Source: Ehretia macrophylla (Eukaryota; Streptophyta; Magnoliopsida; Boraginales; Ehretiaceae). From it: a DNA stretch of 64,000 bases. The translations under genes and the position numbers were made by a program. The DNA lies in assembly GCA_037974665.1 (NCBI GenBank), contig CM075773.1:50019417-50083416 (forward strand). Direction: 5' to 3'. The notes beneath the pieces were generated by a model. It searched no databases. It was not told the DNA's origin and saw only the letters and a program-made list of their open reading frames with translations. This document shows, in pieces, positions 37,493 through 49,336 of the stretch; position 1 is the first letter of the stretch; each line of letters opens with the position of its first letter.

Positions 37493-38033
37493 AAATTAGT
37501 CGATAATTTAAAATTTTTATTTTAGTTTTAGTCAGTCAAACGCATTATACTATAAATCGAAAAAAAAAAATTAAATACAGAAGCAGAAGCAGATTACATT
37601 ATATAGCAGCAGTAGCAAAATCAAAGAGCAGAATTAACAAAACTTAATTTAGAAATAAATAAATTCAGAAAAGAAAATAATACACATAAATTTACATGCC
37701 ACTGTGTACCAAGACACGTGTGAAAATCTAAAATATCGAAAAAAATTAGAAAAATAAAATAAAAACATAAAAATTCATAGTTAAAATTTTCAAAAACTAA
37801 GAAATCAAATAAAAAAGATATATATATAAATAAATAAATAAAAATCTAAGCTCAAGCAAAGAGTATGATATAGCATTTAAAATCACGTAGTCATGCAAAT
37901 GCAGATTAAGCAGCAAAATGCAACACAATCAATACAATTATACATACGAAAAACGCTGTATAGCTACAACAGACATGCATAGAACACATCAAGCACACTT
38001 CAATAAATAAATAAAATTAACTCCAAAATTTAC
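37174..38033 (-). other. Possible 5' UTR intron of the glycine-rich gene
   Basis: On the minus strand a donor-like GAG|GTAAATTT at 38034/38033 and an acceptor-like CTGCAG|GAT at 37174/37173 would place a leader exon above 38034 and a second leader segment before the ATG. The polypyrimidine tract is weak. This is an inference from splice-like motifs only. Confidence 0.3.
37469..37492. repeat. (TG)12 microsatellite
   Basis: Uninterrupted TG repeat preceded by an ATACATAC/TATA-rich run (37445-37468) in the upstream region of the glycine-rich gene. No regulatory role can be read from it. Confidence 0.9.
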
Positions 38034-38096
38034 CTCCAGTTCAATTCTCAGTTTTTACTATGTTCAAGTGTACAAAAGTGAGTACATACATCTACT

Positions 38097-38116
38097 GTGT
38101 GTGTGTGTGTGTGTGT
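38097..38116. repeat. (GT)10 microsatellite
   Basis: Short GT repeat followed by GAGAGAGA at about 38126-38133, upstream of the glycine-rich gene. The short ORFs here on both strands are made by these repeats and the flanking TATA-rich stretch. Confidence 0.9.
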
Positions 38117-38796
38117 ATATGTTAGAGAGAGAGAAAAAAAGAGAGCTGACCAAAGAGAGGAAAATTTCTGGAGAATCTTTGAATTTCGTTGATACTTTGT
38201 CTTCCTGTATATCTGTATATTTTTTACATATATCTATATATATATACATACATATTAGTAAATATGCATATAATTGTGTTGACAAAATAAAATAAAATAA
38301 GAAAAGCAATACTTATTTCTTATTTTTTAATACTCAAAAATGGACAAAAGAAGTATGGTTGTGTACGACTTTGCTGCATGAAAGTATTTTTCACGCTTTC
38401 TTTTCTAGAGATGTGATTTTAGAAGAAATGAATTTTTTCATGAAGTTATAACGTTATGTCAAAATTAAAATATACTAAAAAGTGAATCATTTGATGAAAG
38501 TAATTACTAGTGTATAAATCATTTCATTATCACCACCATTGTTGTTAGTCCCTCTAGTTAGTATATATATTTTTTCGATAGAGAATTCCTTAATTCATTC
38601 AGGATATACAAAAAGTGTTAAATTTTATAACATATGAATTTGTTCAAAGGAAGTATAATTTAAATTAATCAAACATAAAAACTTACCTAGAATATATTTA
38701 AACAAATTAATTTTTTAATTGATTTGAACTTGACATGTGAAAAAATTGTTTGTGTATTTTTGTTTGTTAGAGATTTCTTTTTAGTATTTTTCTATA

Positions 38797-39225
38797 AGGA
38801 AAAATGGTACAAATGGTCCATATTATTTTTTCTAAAATTTTAAATTCGTCCATATTATTCAAATTTAGTTAATTTAATATTTATTATTAAAAATTAGTCA
38901 TTGTAATTCCTTTTTAAAAAAAAAAAAATCAAACTCTACCCTGCCCGCATTTCTTTTTAAAGGGGTCAACAGGCGTTGAGGTACGTACTGTGACTTATGA
39001 TTTTTATATAAAATTCAAATTAATACTCAATATTAAAAAAAAATTGTGACTAAATTGAAATTTTTATAGAGAACAATAAAAATTAAATTGGTTAATTTTA
39101 AATAATAATATGGACAAATTAAATTTTTAAAAAAATTAATAATAATTAAATTAATTAATTTTAAATAATATAGACTAATTTAAATTTTTTTAAAAAATAA
39201 TACAAACTATTTATGCAATTTTCTC
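38797..39225. mobile_element. MITE with about 100-bp terminal inverted repeats, 429 bp
   Basis: The left end AGGAAAAATGGTACAAATGG and the reverse complement of the right end GAGAAAATTGCATAAATAGT align. The arms continue with ATTATTTTTT, TTTAAATT and CCATATTATT-type blocks. A perfect 8-bp direct repeat TTTCTATA flanks it (38789-38796 and 39226-39233), which fits a hAT or Mutator-like target duplication. The centre is unrelated sequence (about 38930-39000). No transposase is encoded. Confidence 0.8.
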
Positions 39226-39233
39226 TTTCTATA

Positions 39234-41998
39234 TTATAGAATTTAAAGTTGTTAAATGAGTAAGGGCCAAGGGGACAGTTGGTATGGAGTGGAGTGAAGT
39301 TTCTGTTACAAAAAATGTAGAGCGTCAAAAAAGTCTTTTTATATGCATGTATGAGCTGGAGAGGTGTGGAGAGATCTCAAAGCTGTCTTTGCTTAAGGAA
39401 TTCACCTTGTCTTTTGCCTTAATCTTCGGAATTGCCACTCAGGGCAATCATTGTACTTTGCCCTTACTCACTCCCAACTGTTCAATTACTTTCCTTTTAG
39501 GTAAAAACACTAGCCATTTTACTTTGTGTACTAATTTTGCTTTTTCCTATATAAGTGAGTTTTATTATGGTTGAGAATCATCAATTGTCATGTGGCTATA
39601 TGATTATGTGTTGCACATGTGTTAATTTCTAATATTTGATTACTATGTTAGTGTTAGATATGCATATAGGAGGATTAAGATTTAAATTTGAGTTTGATAA
39701 TTCGTAGTATAATGAATTAAAACATAAGATTTTATTCTGTTAATTTCAAATTTCACATACCACTGACAATTTTGAGAACTACCTCTATAAATTGGAAACG
39801 TGATTATTCAAAGATGTGTATTAGTTGGTTTAAAACATTAACTAATTGACAAAATTTTAAAAAAAATGTTAAAAATATATACCAATGAGGTATTGTTTCA
39901 CTTATGAACAAAAAAAAATGTATTATTTTACTTCATAAAATTTAATATGAATTATAAACGTGGATAATTGATTGTAAACTCTTTTGAAAAATTACTTTTA
40001 CAAAGATTTAAGACAACTATGTCAATCTTTGAAAATTTATAGAAATTATTTATGTAAATAATTCCATTGAATATACAAATTTAAAAATTCAAATACTTAG
40101 ATACTCAAGTTTCAAGAATTTGATTTTTTTTCTTAATTTCTATTATTGAGATTTTAATTCATTTAAAACTCTAAAGCAACTTACAAATATTTATCTAGAA
40201 TTAAAAGGTCAAATTTACTTGGAAGTGGAAGTTTACTCATTGTTCCTTGATACTTGAACTCCACGATTCCCCCAAGGACTACTAATTTTCACATAGACCA
40301 AGAGATTGAGATGGCATAATTTTAGATAAATTATAATAGCTAAACTCTATGCTCTGTGTTCGGGATTTGACTCTTCTACTGTAAATTTAAAAGAATTTTC
40401 AAGAAGAGTTTTCGTTATTAAAAAAATAAAAGATAATAATTGTAAAAGCCAAACGAAATGGATATGATTGAAGGGAAAATGGTTGTTGGTTGTAGATGTG
40501 TAAATTCCCTCTGCATTCGACACCCTACTTGTGGTCCAACTATATAGGCGTGGTCCTCAACATGTACACAACATGACGAGAATGGGCGGTTTGGTATATA
40601 TATGAAGTAGAGAGAAGTTTTAATTTTGAAGGCTTTTCAGTTGACCATGGACCCAAAAGGAGAAAGAAGAACACATATATGGAAATTCTTCATCTTATGA
40701 TTTTAGGATGGCATAGGATTAGGGGAATTTTATGTATAGTCCTGTGATGTGATCTAAAATAGCAGGAATATGTTTTTGGGTGCACTTTTGTATTACGGAT
40801 TTATAGATTTGAAGTGGATTTAACAATTTTGTGTAATGTGAGATTCTCAATTCTTTGTATTTAAAAGAAAAAAAAATTACAGTAGCCAAAATTTGTCTTT
40901 GGCTGAGCCAACTACTCTGTTGAGAAATTGGATTTGGATTAAGATAGTTAAGGACACTCAAGTCACTTAAACCACTATAAAAGTTCTTACTCTATGCATG
41001 GCGCAAGAGAAGGCAGCCTTAATGTTTACTCTTGGTTTGTCTTCTTTACGCTCGCCAACACTATCATCCCTACTAATACTACCACCATTTATCGTCTTTG
41101 TCAAATTTTCAATTACCTCAACTATAAGCTTTACCTTTTGTTCTATCTTGCATTATTTTAATTTCTTATCTTTTCGATTACTCATTTGAGTGTGTCTTGG
41201 GACACCACCACTAGTGTCTCAAAGTCGTCGTTTTACTCTTCTTATTTTTTGAATATTGTAGGTTGTTGTTGTCCATTTAACAATGGATTAAGGAATTTTT
41301 GCCTGAGATTCTGATTGTAAATTCCAGGGTCTACAAAAATTATAGGAACATAATTAAACATAACTAAACTTTTGTCCTACTAAGTGTGATCGATTATATA
41401 TTTTTAAGAACGTCATTAATTTATGTTCAACTAATGAGCATGAAATACTCAAACTCAAATTTGGAGAATTGTTAATGCAATCTATTAACAATACTAAATT
41501 TATAACCTCAAGCAAAAATACAGAGTTAAAACAAATTACTATTTGCATGTGACATGAAATCTTTGATCAAGATAACTTGGGTCTGCCGACTTTGGTGTCA
41601 AGGTCCTTCAACATCACCAACAAAGCAAAAAGAATTGAATTTTAGTGTTACATCAATTGAGGGATCACAAATGTAGACATCATGATTTATTGTCATTTTC
41701 ATCTTTGTCATTTGCAAAAAAAAAGTAGGTAGATAAGAAGGTGGGAAAGTGATATGGGGCCATATGGCTAACTAATTTGTGAAAACTTTTGGGTCAACTA
41801 TAAAATTGGAGACATACTAACAATGAAAATTTGAAAGGAACATTTTATAGTTCAAGTATGTAAAGGATTGGAAATTAACATTGTTTGTTTTGATTAATAT
41901 TCTTCATTTTTCTAGTCATTAATAGAATGCTTAGCAATGGTTGGAATTAATAGAATTCAGTCTAATTAGGAAGGTAATATTCTCTAGCTGAGCACAAG
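39234..41998. other. Intergenic DNA without recognised genes
   Basis: A 96-codon ORF at 39284-39574 and several shorter ones have no recognisable motif, no neighbouring splice-compatible exons and no family resemblance. Composition is strongly AT-rich. No RNA gene was seen. Confidence 0.5.
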
Positions 41999-42187
41999 GG
42001 CGGAGTCAGAATTAGTTATTAGTGAGAGCTAAAATCAAACAATTAAACACTCATATATATATAATTTTTTTTAATGGGGGCTAAACTGATTTTTCAATCC
42101 AAAAATATCTTTAAAATACACACATTTTAAGACAAAATTTGAATTAAGTGGGTGCTATAGCTCCACACTCTTAAAAGTGACTCCGCC
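41999..42187. mobile_element. Short element with inverted ends GGCGGAGTCA...TGACTCCGCC
   Basis: A 189-bp segment begins GGCGGAGTCAGAATTAG and ends AGTGACTCCGCC, a perfect 10-bp terminal inverted repeat. The internal AAGTGGGTGCTATAGCTCC is typical of a common short repeat of plant genomes. The superfamily is unresolved and no clear target duplication was found. Confidence 0.5.
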
Positions 42188-42557
42188 ACTAAAAAGAGAC
42201 TCAAAGCAGATATTTCGAGTTCCATATTTACTTCATGTGTGTACCACATATGGATGGAAAGAAACATGGATCCAAACAGTAGACGACCAACTGAAGAGCA
42301 AATTCTTCAGAGCGTCAATGCTGATATTAGGACTAAAGTTTCCATTCATAGGAAATACTAGAAACCAACGTAGAGGGGATTTTTCTCTTACTACTTTTTG
42401 TACTCTTAGTTATTTTGATGTGTAATGAAACTTCTCACTTAGAAAAAAAAAAAAAGACTCTTCATTTATCATACAAAGAATAGATTTAGCATTTATTTGC
42501 ACTCTTTGTTTCATTTCTCTGAGAGTGGCATTTGTTTAACACACTCTTTTCATTTTG
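42188..42557. other. Intergenic DNA between two small transposons
   Basis: An 82-codon ORF spanning 42177-42425 begins inside the preceding element and has no recognisable domain. Nothing else is identified. Confidence 0.45.
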
Positions 42558-42562
42558 AGTAT

Positions 42563-42820
42563 TGTTAAATGGCCACCTCATCTAAAAGTTTAGAATTTAT
42601 TATATTATTTATTATTTTTAACACGTTCTCGCAAGTGTTGGCGGAATTAGTTTTTGAGCCTTGTACTTAAATAATTTTAATATTTTAAATGGGTAGAGCG
42701 GTGAGTTTTGAACGCAAAACCTTTTGGTACCTAGAATCTGATATTATGTTAAGTGACCACCTTATCTAAAAATTTAAATTGTTAGAGATAAATTTATTAT
42801 ATTATTGATTATGTTCAATA
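42563..42820 (-). mobile_element. Second TRIM copy, 258 bp, minus orientation
   Basis: Read on the minus strand it matches the TRIM at 34569-34824 along its whole length: an LTR with CAATAATATAATAAA and TTTTTAGATAAGGTGG, a decayed primer-binding site TAATATCAGATTC, then CTAGGTACCAA, GTACAAGGCTCAAAAACTAA and a second LTR ending AGGTGGCCATTTAACA. A 5-bp direct repeat AGTAT flanks it (42558-42562 and 42821-42825). The primer-binding site has mutated and the LTRs differ at many positions, so it is older than or independent of the intronic copy. Confidence 0.87.
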
Positions 42821-42825
42821 AGTAT

Positions 42826-44719
42826 TGTAACATACGGGGAAAAAAAAAAAGACTTGGTTCTTTTTTTTTAGAATTGTGATGATACTCATTCAATTTACAT
42901 TCTACCTCGATTAATTCAACTCTCCAGACACAACAAAACTTGAACTTCGTGATTTGACAACAATAGATTTTGTCAATTACAGTTTGGTTGAAAAAGTATA
43001 TATGCAGCTCTAAACCCTTAATCTATAAAACAAGGATGCTACAAGAAGAAGAAAAAAAAAAAAAAAACTCTTGATGGCACAAACAAAAGAGGACCATAGT
43101 TTCACTAAAGTTGCATACTAAACTTAGTTTTTGCCAAAGTTTATTGTCGTGTCAACCTTTCTAGATTTAGCAAGTGAGAAAGTGAATAGATCTGCTTATA
43201 ATGTTATGATATTATGAGCACGATATAATAATTGTGAATTATTAATACATTTATGATAAAATAATATGAATAATTTAAACTTTAAATCCTGTTAATAATA
43301 ATATTATGATGTTATGGACTCGTTAATCTACTATGGCCTAGAAAAATCTTGGCAATAAAATAAAAAAAAATGGTTGAAGGCAATCTTTGGCATTGTTTGA
43401 GCAATCTATCACCTGTGCTTTGAACATGTAGAGAAAAAAGGGCCAGTCAACATTAACAATGCCGCACGGTGCACGTTACGCGACATGGAGCATTATGAAT
43501 CGTTTAGAGAATTATTAATCTAATAATATAGTATTTATTTTAGGTAAAACAAACAAATCTATCAACAGAATGCTTAATATTATTTTAAGATGTATGATTT
43601 CACTCTTCTACGCGTCATAGTAAGTTATTATCATAAACGAATTTAGAATATATTGTTAGTACGAGTTAAAAGTTTTAAAGAAAAAAATATTTAATTGTAT
43701 CGTGAGGTTTAAATAGTTTTTTAATAAAAAAAAAGAAGGTAATTTAGTAGTACTTTAAAATATTTTACCAATAAAAATGAGTAGGTAAAAAATACCTAGA
43801 GGAGCGAGACAACTCTCTCAAAAGAACTCAGTAAAATAGCCCATCTCTCAATGACCTTCTTGCACTATTCTTATTCCTTTCAAGAGTTGCCTACCTATCA
43901 TCATTGGGATGAATCAAGTCAAGGATAGTTCCATGTAAGTAATGTATTCACGAGAATCTTAATCCTAAACCCTTATCTTAACCTCTTGTTTTGCATTCTC
44001 TTACTCGAGTGACCCCATTTGATCCAAACCCTAATCATCTTACGATGCCACCCCCACAACCCTTAACCCATCTACATCCGAGAAAGCAAGTCACATCTTT
44101 TAGTTGAAGATTAAAGACTACAGTTAATGATGGTTGCAACCCTCGCAACCACACACTTGAATCCACCCCTAATTTTTATTGCTTTAGATTAAGCATTCAA
44201 ATATTGTAGGTGTTTTAATTTGTTTTGTTTGGGTAATAGAAAATAACAAGGGTGTGCGCACTCATGCCTAGTGATGAAAACTTAAGTTACATTATACCTA
44301 AGAGTTAGATGAAATGAGTTAAGTAACGACTTGTTGTAAATAATGTTTCTAAATTCAAACAACGCTTTCGACTTCTATTATAAATAAATAAAAAATAACT
44401 TTGTGTTGAGACTTCAAGTTAACCTACTTTTTCAATAAAATTTAGACTTAATAATTTATGATTCGATGAATTAAGATAATTTAAAGAAGATGGAAGAGAC
44501 AATGAATATGTTAACATTACACGTAGGTTTGAATAATGTTGTACGCTGTGATAATTTGGAATTGTTTTTTTGTTCATATTCAACTAACAATATCGTTTAT
44601 AGATATTAATTAAGTTATTGATTAGGTAGTAGTTATATATGTCTAAGTTAATTGATTTACGTCTCCTCTACATGTTAATTCCTAGCTATTTTAATCGTTT
44701 TCATATAATAAAAAAATGA
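42826..44719. other. Intergenic DNA without recognised genes
   Basis: AT-rich with short A runs. No ORF with conserved features, no tRNA and no clear transposon ends were recognised. Confidence 0.5.
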
Positions 44720-44892
44720 GCATTGTTATATTCAACTTTAATTTTCACACTCAAATACCACTTCTTACGTGGATGCTTACTTGGCATGCTAAAATAACTA
44801 ACTTTTTTATTTCTCTAACTTTTTTTAATATGCCAACTAAGCATCCACACGGGAAGTGGTATTTGAGTGTGAAAATTAAAGTGGTATATAGC
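44720..44892. mobile_element. Near-perfect fold-back element, about 173 bp
   Basis: Two arms of about 80 bp are inverted copies: CTTTAATTTTCACACTCAAA then TACCACTTC, GTGGATGCTTA and TTGGCAT on the left are matched by the reverse complement of the right arm (44825-44892). The loop is only about 15 bp around 44806-44820. Transcribed in either direction it would form a long stable hairpin, as MITE-derived small-RNA precursors do. The target duplication is unclear because of A-rich flanks. Confidence 0.75.
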
Positions 44893-47800
44893 ATTTCTAA
44901 AAAAAAATTGTTCAAATTAATAGGAAAACAAACTTAGAAATGAAGTAATTTGACTTCATTAAGTCATAATATGAACATAAAATTGAGATAGAATATTTAG
45001 ATTGGAAAAAACCAAATAAAAAAGATAGAAGAAATATTTTCGAGATAAATCAAAAGGTCGTGATTTTATTCAAAACCAACTTAGGGGTACGAGAGGAGCA
45101 AGATCACTCACTTGTTGCGTGACGATATTATTCATCTTTTAACTCAATAAAAATATATTTATATTTCGAGCAAAAATTTTAAGTCAAATGTCAGATCTAC
45201 ATTGAATTTCACCCGAATTGGCCCACTTAGAAGTTTAATTTCAAACCCGGAGAAATACAACATGCTAAATAAGTTGAGATAAAGTTGAAAATAGAACCAA
45301 GATGAAGGACTTTAAAACATCGGACATGAATGCAACGATCTCAATGGTTTTCTATTCTGCTTTACTTTTAGAGCAAGTGAGCCCCATATTTTTTGTTCCA
45401 CCTGCTACTGTCCCTTTTGGTCAGTTTCTTTTTAGATCTTTACTATTTTATTCTTTTTTATAGGAAGAAAAAAAGAATACGAGTATTTTCCAGGTTCGAA
45501 ATAAATAGTAAAATATTGATTTATTGATCAAAAGTTTTGAGTTTAATTTTTTCTTGATTGGTTTTGTGCATGTACTGATGTACCCTAAAATATATAGTTT
45601 TGAAATGAATCTAAAGTGAACATGTTTAAAACTATAAAAAAATTTAAAAAAAAAAACTTGGAAAAACTTGCCATTCTTTAAATGATGTGGAATTCAGTCA
45701 GCGGAACTCGACTATCGAATTATCTAACAGAGCATAACTATCAACAGATAAACTTTCGAATGCAACAGTACACTTTTACACATGCACCAAATCAAATAAA
45801 GGCGCAACTCTAAAATAATAAAAAAATATCAAATCTATAATTTCACAATAACAATTTTACTTCACTAGCGTGAATAATTGCCTCGGGGCCTGGAAAAACA
45901 TCAATCGCCAAGTGACTCTTGTAGATGTTGACGTGCGTGTGCAGTCTACGTGTCTTGCTGGACATTATCTTTTTTCTTTTTCTTTTTCTTTTTCTCTTTG
46001 TATTTTATACTTGTAGATAAATGATTAATAAGAGAAACTATGCTGAATACAACACGATATGGGCCTTGCAACTTGCAAAACTAGAACGATATGGGCCTCA
46101 CAAGCCCAACCCAATTGCTCAAACAGAAGCTCAAGGTCATTTTAGAAATGAGTGTATTGGGCCATCGGCGAATGAAGTGCCCTTTATCATATGCAGATCG
46201 AGGCTTGGGCCAACTATGTACCCACAATAAAAGACAAAGGATTTGGGCTATCCAACTCTGTTCTTTCGTACATAATTTTTAACATTTTCTACACCGTAAA
46301 ATATTTCATGGAAATTTAATGTTGCAAAATATAAAGAAAAGCCAAGATTTTCTACGATAAGATCTACATATAAATAACATGAGATTTTTGTAACGCGACT
46401 TAAAAAAATTAAGTAAATCATGAGGATTAATGGACATAAAATTGAAAGAAGCATAGCTCACATGCATTGGAACATCCAATGCTTGCGTGTGTCTTGTTAT
46501 GTTAGAATAAACACTATAATATTGTGATTATGTAGAAATAGATTTAGGGACTAAAATTACGTAATGTTGTTTGCCATAAGCAACGCAGAAAACTGTTATG
46601 GAAATAATACAAAATGACTCCCTTATTCTTTATGTCTCTCTTTAACACGAAAAAACTCTTATTGATCGAGACCGTAAGTCGCTATATATTATAGGTAAAA
46701 TCTGATGCCATTTAGTAGAAGAGAGAAGAGAGTCAAGATGTCTCCACTCTAGTACTTCTGTCCATCATGATTCCTAATCATATTAATTGATTAATATTGT
46801 TATCAACATACTTTTAATTATAAGTTCAAATCAAATAATAAAACTGAAAAAAAAAGTTATTGGGCCACAATTGTGGGGAAAATGTTTACATGACTGAAGA
46901 GAGATTCCATTTCAATAAATTTGTTTTTTTGTTTTTGTTTTTGTTTTTGTTTATTCTAGGGAGTTCTATAAATTTGTTTCATAGCTTATAAAAATTGGTT
47001 CATGTTGAGAAAGGTGACCCACGTATTAATTATATGTTTAACGGAGACTCGAGAAACTACTAGGAATCTTCTAGAGTGTCTTGTGTGACAAGAAACTTTG
47101 AGAATTCTATCAGATAATTTGGTGGTTGGAGTTCTCTATATCATTCAAAAAAAAAGTAGAGAGCGTAAATAATTACATATTCTAAAAGTTTAAACAGTTA
47201 AAAAATTTATGCTTAATTAATTTAGATGTTTTCATTGTGTGTGCTCACATATAAGTGAGATTTTTTTAGCTAACATGCAATAAAATAGATAATTGTAACG
47301 AAACTTGAATTTAAAATAAAAAAGAGCACGACTGTCGAATGTTAGACGATCCAACGAGGCATGTCAAACCCATTTTTGCCTTAATTTAGAGATGACAGTG
47401 GGTCGATTAACTAAAAAATAAGATGCTAAATAATTTCGTCCTAGGTTTGTTATCTTTAAAAACCTACCAATTTTTTTTTTATTTTAAATCCTACCGTTGT
47501 TATCTATATCCGTATTTATTCTTCCCTCTTGCCCGTATCCCACAAAGGGTTTGAACTGCGTGAGCATTAAGCTGGATAAAAACGTTGGAGGCTGCTGCAT
47601 GAACATAATAGCTCCAGCTATTTTGATAGATGGACAAGCGTCATGTTGATATAGTACTCAAATTTCTTTTTTTATAACGAGAAATTTATTTTAAAAAATC
47701 TTGAGTTAGAGTAATACAGCCTAATTCATACATTAATTTAGTCAATTTTTTTACTGTTTGAACCCTTAGAATAAAAGCATATACATTTTATGTCATTTGG

Positions 47801-47981
47801 TGCTCATCAGTTAGCACATCATTTACAATAATTACTAATTATTTAGTTTAGCGGTATGATTCTCGATTTAAATACGAAAGGTTTCGAGATTCATTTTTGT
47901 ATATAACATCTAAAGTGATGTAAAATATCTTTGGTCTCCTTTAAATTTAAAACAAAACAAAAATCATCATTTACAATAATG
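44893..47981. other. Intergenic DNA without recognised genes
   Basis: No credible gene. A CTTTTT-type repeat is at about 45969-45998 and a (GTTTTT)n repeat at about 46921-46950. The ORFs at 46021-46282 overlap in two frames and lack motifs. Confidence 0.5.
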
Positions 47982-48078
47982 AAAGCATATGCTATTATTG
48001 CCAAAAAAAAAAAAAAAAGCATATGCTATTGATATCAGGTGGGTGACAAATTGACCAAAAAAAACAAGGTGGGCGACA
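47982..48078. repeat. Two tiny poly(A) insertions, each flanked by direct repeats
   Basis: A perfect 15-bp direct repeat AAAGCATATGCTATT (47982-47996 and 48016-48030) brackets ATTGCC followed by a run of A. Thirty bases on, AGGTGGGTGACA (48037-48048) and AGGTGGGCGACA (48067-48078) bracket AATTGACC followed by a run of A. Each has the structure of a retroposon target duplication enclosing only a 3' end and tail. The spacing just upstream of the methyltransferase promoter is noted. Confidence 0.6.
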
Positions 48079-48272
48079 CAGAATATATTTCAATCGAATC
48101 TAAAACGTGGATAAACATGCGATAAATATTCTCCATTATACAAGCATCTAAAGGCTTTACATTTCATAAAACTAATTACATAAAAATAACATGTTTCGAA
48201 CTACGGTTTTAAAATGTGTACCAAATAAGAAAAGAAGTAAGTAATACGTGAGGGCCAACATGCGACCGTGTC

Positions 48273-48280
48273 TATATAAG
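48273..48280 (+). promoter_or_regulatory. Probable TATA box of the methyltransferase gene
   Basis: TATATAAG, preceded by TGTC, lies 64-71 bp upstream of the ATG at 48344, a normal distance for a plant core promoter with a short leader. The leader contains ACACACACCAACAGCCAACACAC just before the ATG. Confidence 0.6.
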
Positions 48281-48343
48281 TAAACTAGGTTTGCAATAAG
48301 AAAGCTACGTTGTTACTACAACACACACCAACAGCCAACACAC

Positions 48344-49021
48344 ATGGGCGTAAGGGAAGTATTCATAGGAGGAAACAAACTAGTTATAAACGAGTTGGAG
48401 GATGTCTATGACTCAGCGACCGGCCGAGCGCTCACCGGGTCATGGGTTTGGGACTCGGCGCTAGTCTTAGCCCAGTGGATATCGACTCAGGCCCAACTCA
48501 ACAACTTCGACTTCAGTAACAAGACTGTGTTAGAACTCGGAGCAGGAACCGGGCTTCCAGGCTTAATTGCGGCCCAACTAGGTGCCAGTCGAGTCATTCT
48601 GACGGATATTGAACCATTAGTCCCTCAGCTGAAAAAGAACGTTGTGGCCAACGGGCTCAAAGACAGAGTCGAGGTGAATCAACTCGTTTGGGGTTCAAAT
48701 GAGTTACCGAGTCAACTCAGTGAGTTGGGCCAAGTAGACATCGTCCTCATGTCCGATGTGTTTTTTGATGCGGAAGAGATGGCAGCTATGGCAAAGACGC
48801 TCATGAGTGTGTGTGGAAAGGGAACGAAGGTGTGGGCTGCGAGCGAGGTGCGACCGTGGACGAGTGATTGCTTAAACGTGTTAGCGAGTGAAGGGTTCAA
48901 GATTTTCGAGTTAATGAGTCAACTCGGAAACGATTTATCTTCTAAGATGATAGAGGGCATTTCGGATGTGTTTGCTGTGTTTGAATTGGTCCCACCACGT
49001 GATGAGGTCAACAAAGAGTAG
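48344..49021 (+). CDS. METTL21-type (methyltransferase family 16) SAM-dependent methyltransferase, 225 aa
   Basis: Intact single-exon gene for a seven-beta-strand methyltransferase of the group that mostly methylates lysines in proteins such as elongation factors, chaperones and other non-histone targets. The substrate of this member is unknown. Features: a family-typical N-terminal GSWVWDSALVLAQW (residues 32-45); SAM-binding motif I LELGAGTGLPG (63-73); the acidic ribose-binding residue in LTDIE (Asp88); the GS loop VWGS (115-118); and the post-motif II segment VLMSDVFFD (134-142), a diverged version of the DxxY-type motif. The length matches the family core without extra domains. The ATG is chosen because it follows the TATA box and leader and begins the conserved region. 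It is probably cytosolic, as no targeting peptide is visible. The neighbour UPF1 is convergent. Confidence 0.92.
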   Translation: MGVREVFIGGNKLVINELEDVYDSATGRALTGSWVWDSALVLAQWISTQAQLNNFDFSNKTVLELGAGTGLPGLIAAQLGASRVILTDIEPLVPQLKKNVVANGLKDRVEVNQLVWGSNELPSQLSELGQVDIVLMSDVFFDAEEMAAMAKTLMSVCGKGTKVWAASEVRPWTSDCLNVLASEGFKIFELMSQLGNDLSSKMIEGISDVFAVFELVPPRDEVNKE

Positions 49022-49336
49022 TTAATGGATTAGCCAAAAAAAAAAAGTAATTAAACATGTAGACCATTTCTTTTAGTGTTCCAGTTCGTTGCTCGTATTA
49101 TTGGAGAAAGACAAATAAGATAAAATATCCCCGAAGATGATTGTTTGAACCACCAATTTTCCCTCCTTTTGTACTCAAAAATAACAAAAGAAAAATGACC
49201 ATACTTTAATCTATATTGGCATTGACAAAGATAAATTATTTTTGCTGAATAGACAAGATAAATTATTGATGATGGTGAGAAGAGAATTGTCACAAAAAGA
49301 TTTTTTACCACTCAAAGATTAGAACAGAAGATTTGG
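49022..49336. other. 3' flank of the methyltransferase gene
   Basis: Contains the presumed 3' UTR; an A-rich GCC-A12 stretch at about 49034-49048 follows the stop codon by 13 bp. No other gene is seen. Confidence 0.45.

Noticed and set aside
39284-39574. 96-codon ORF in the intergenic region
   Set aside because: No domain, no leader features and no neighbouring exons. It is within the range expected by chance.
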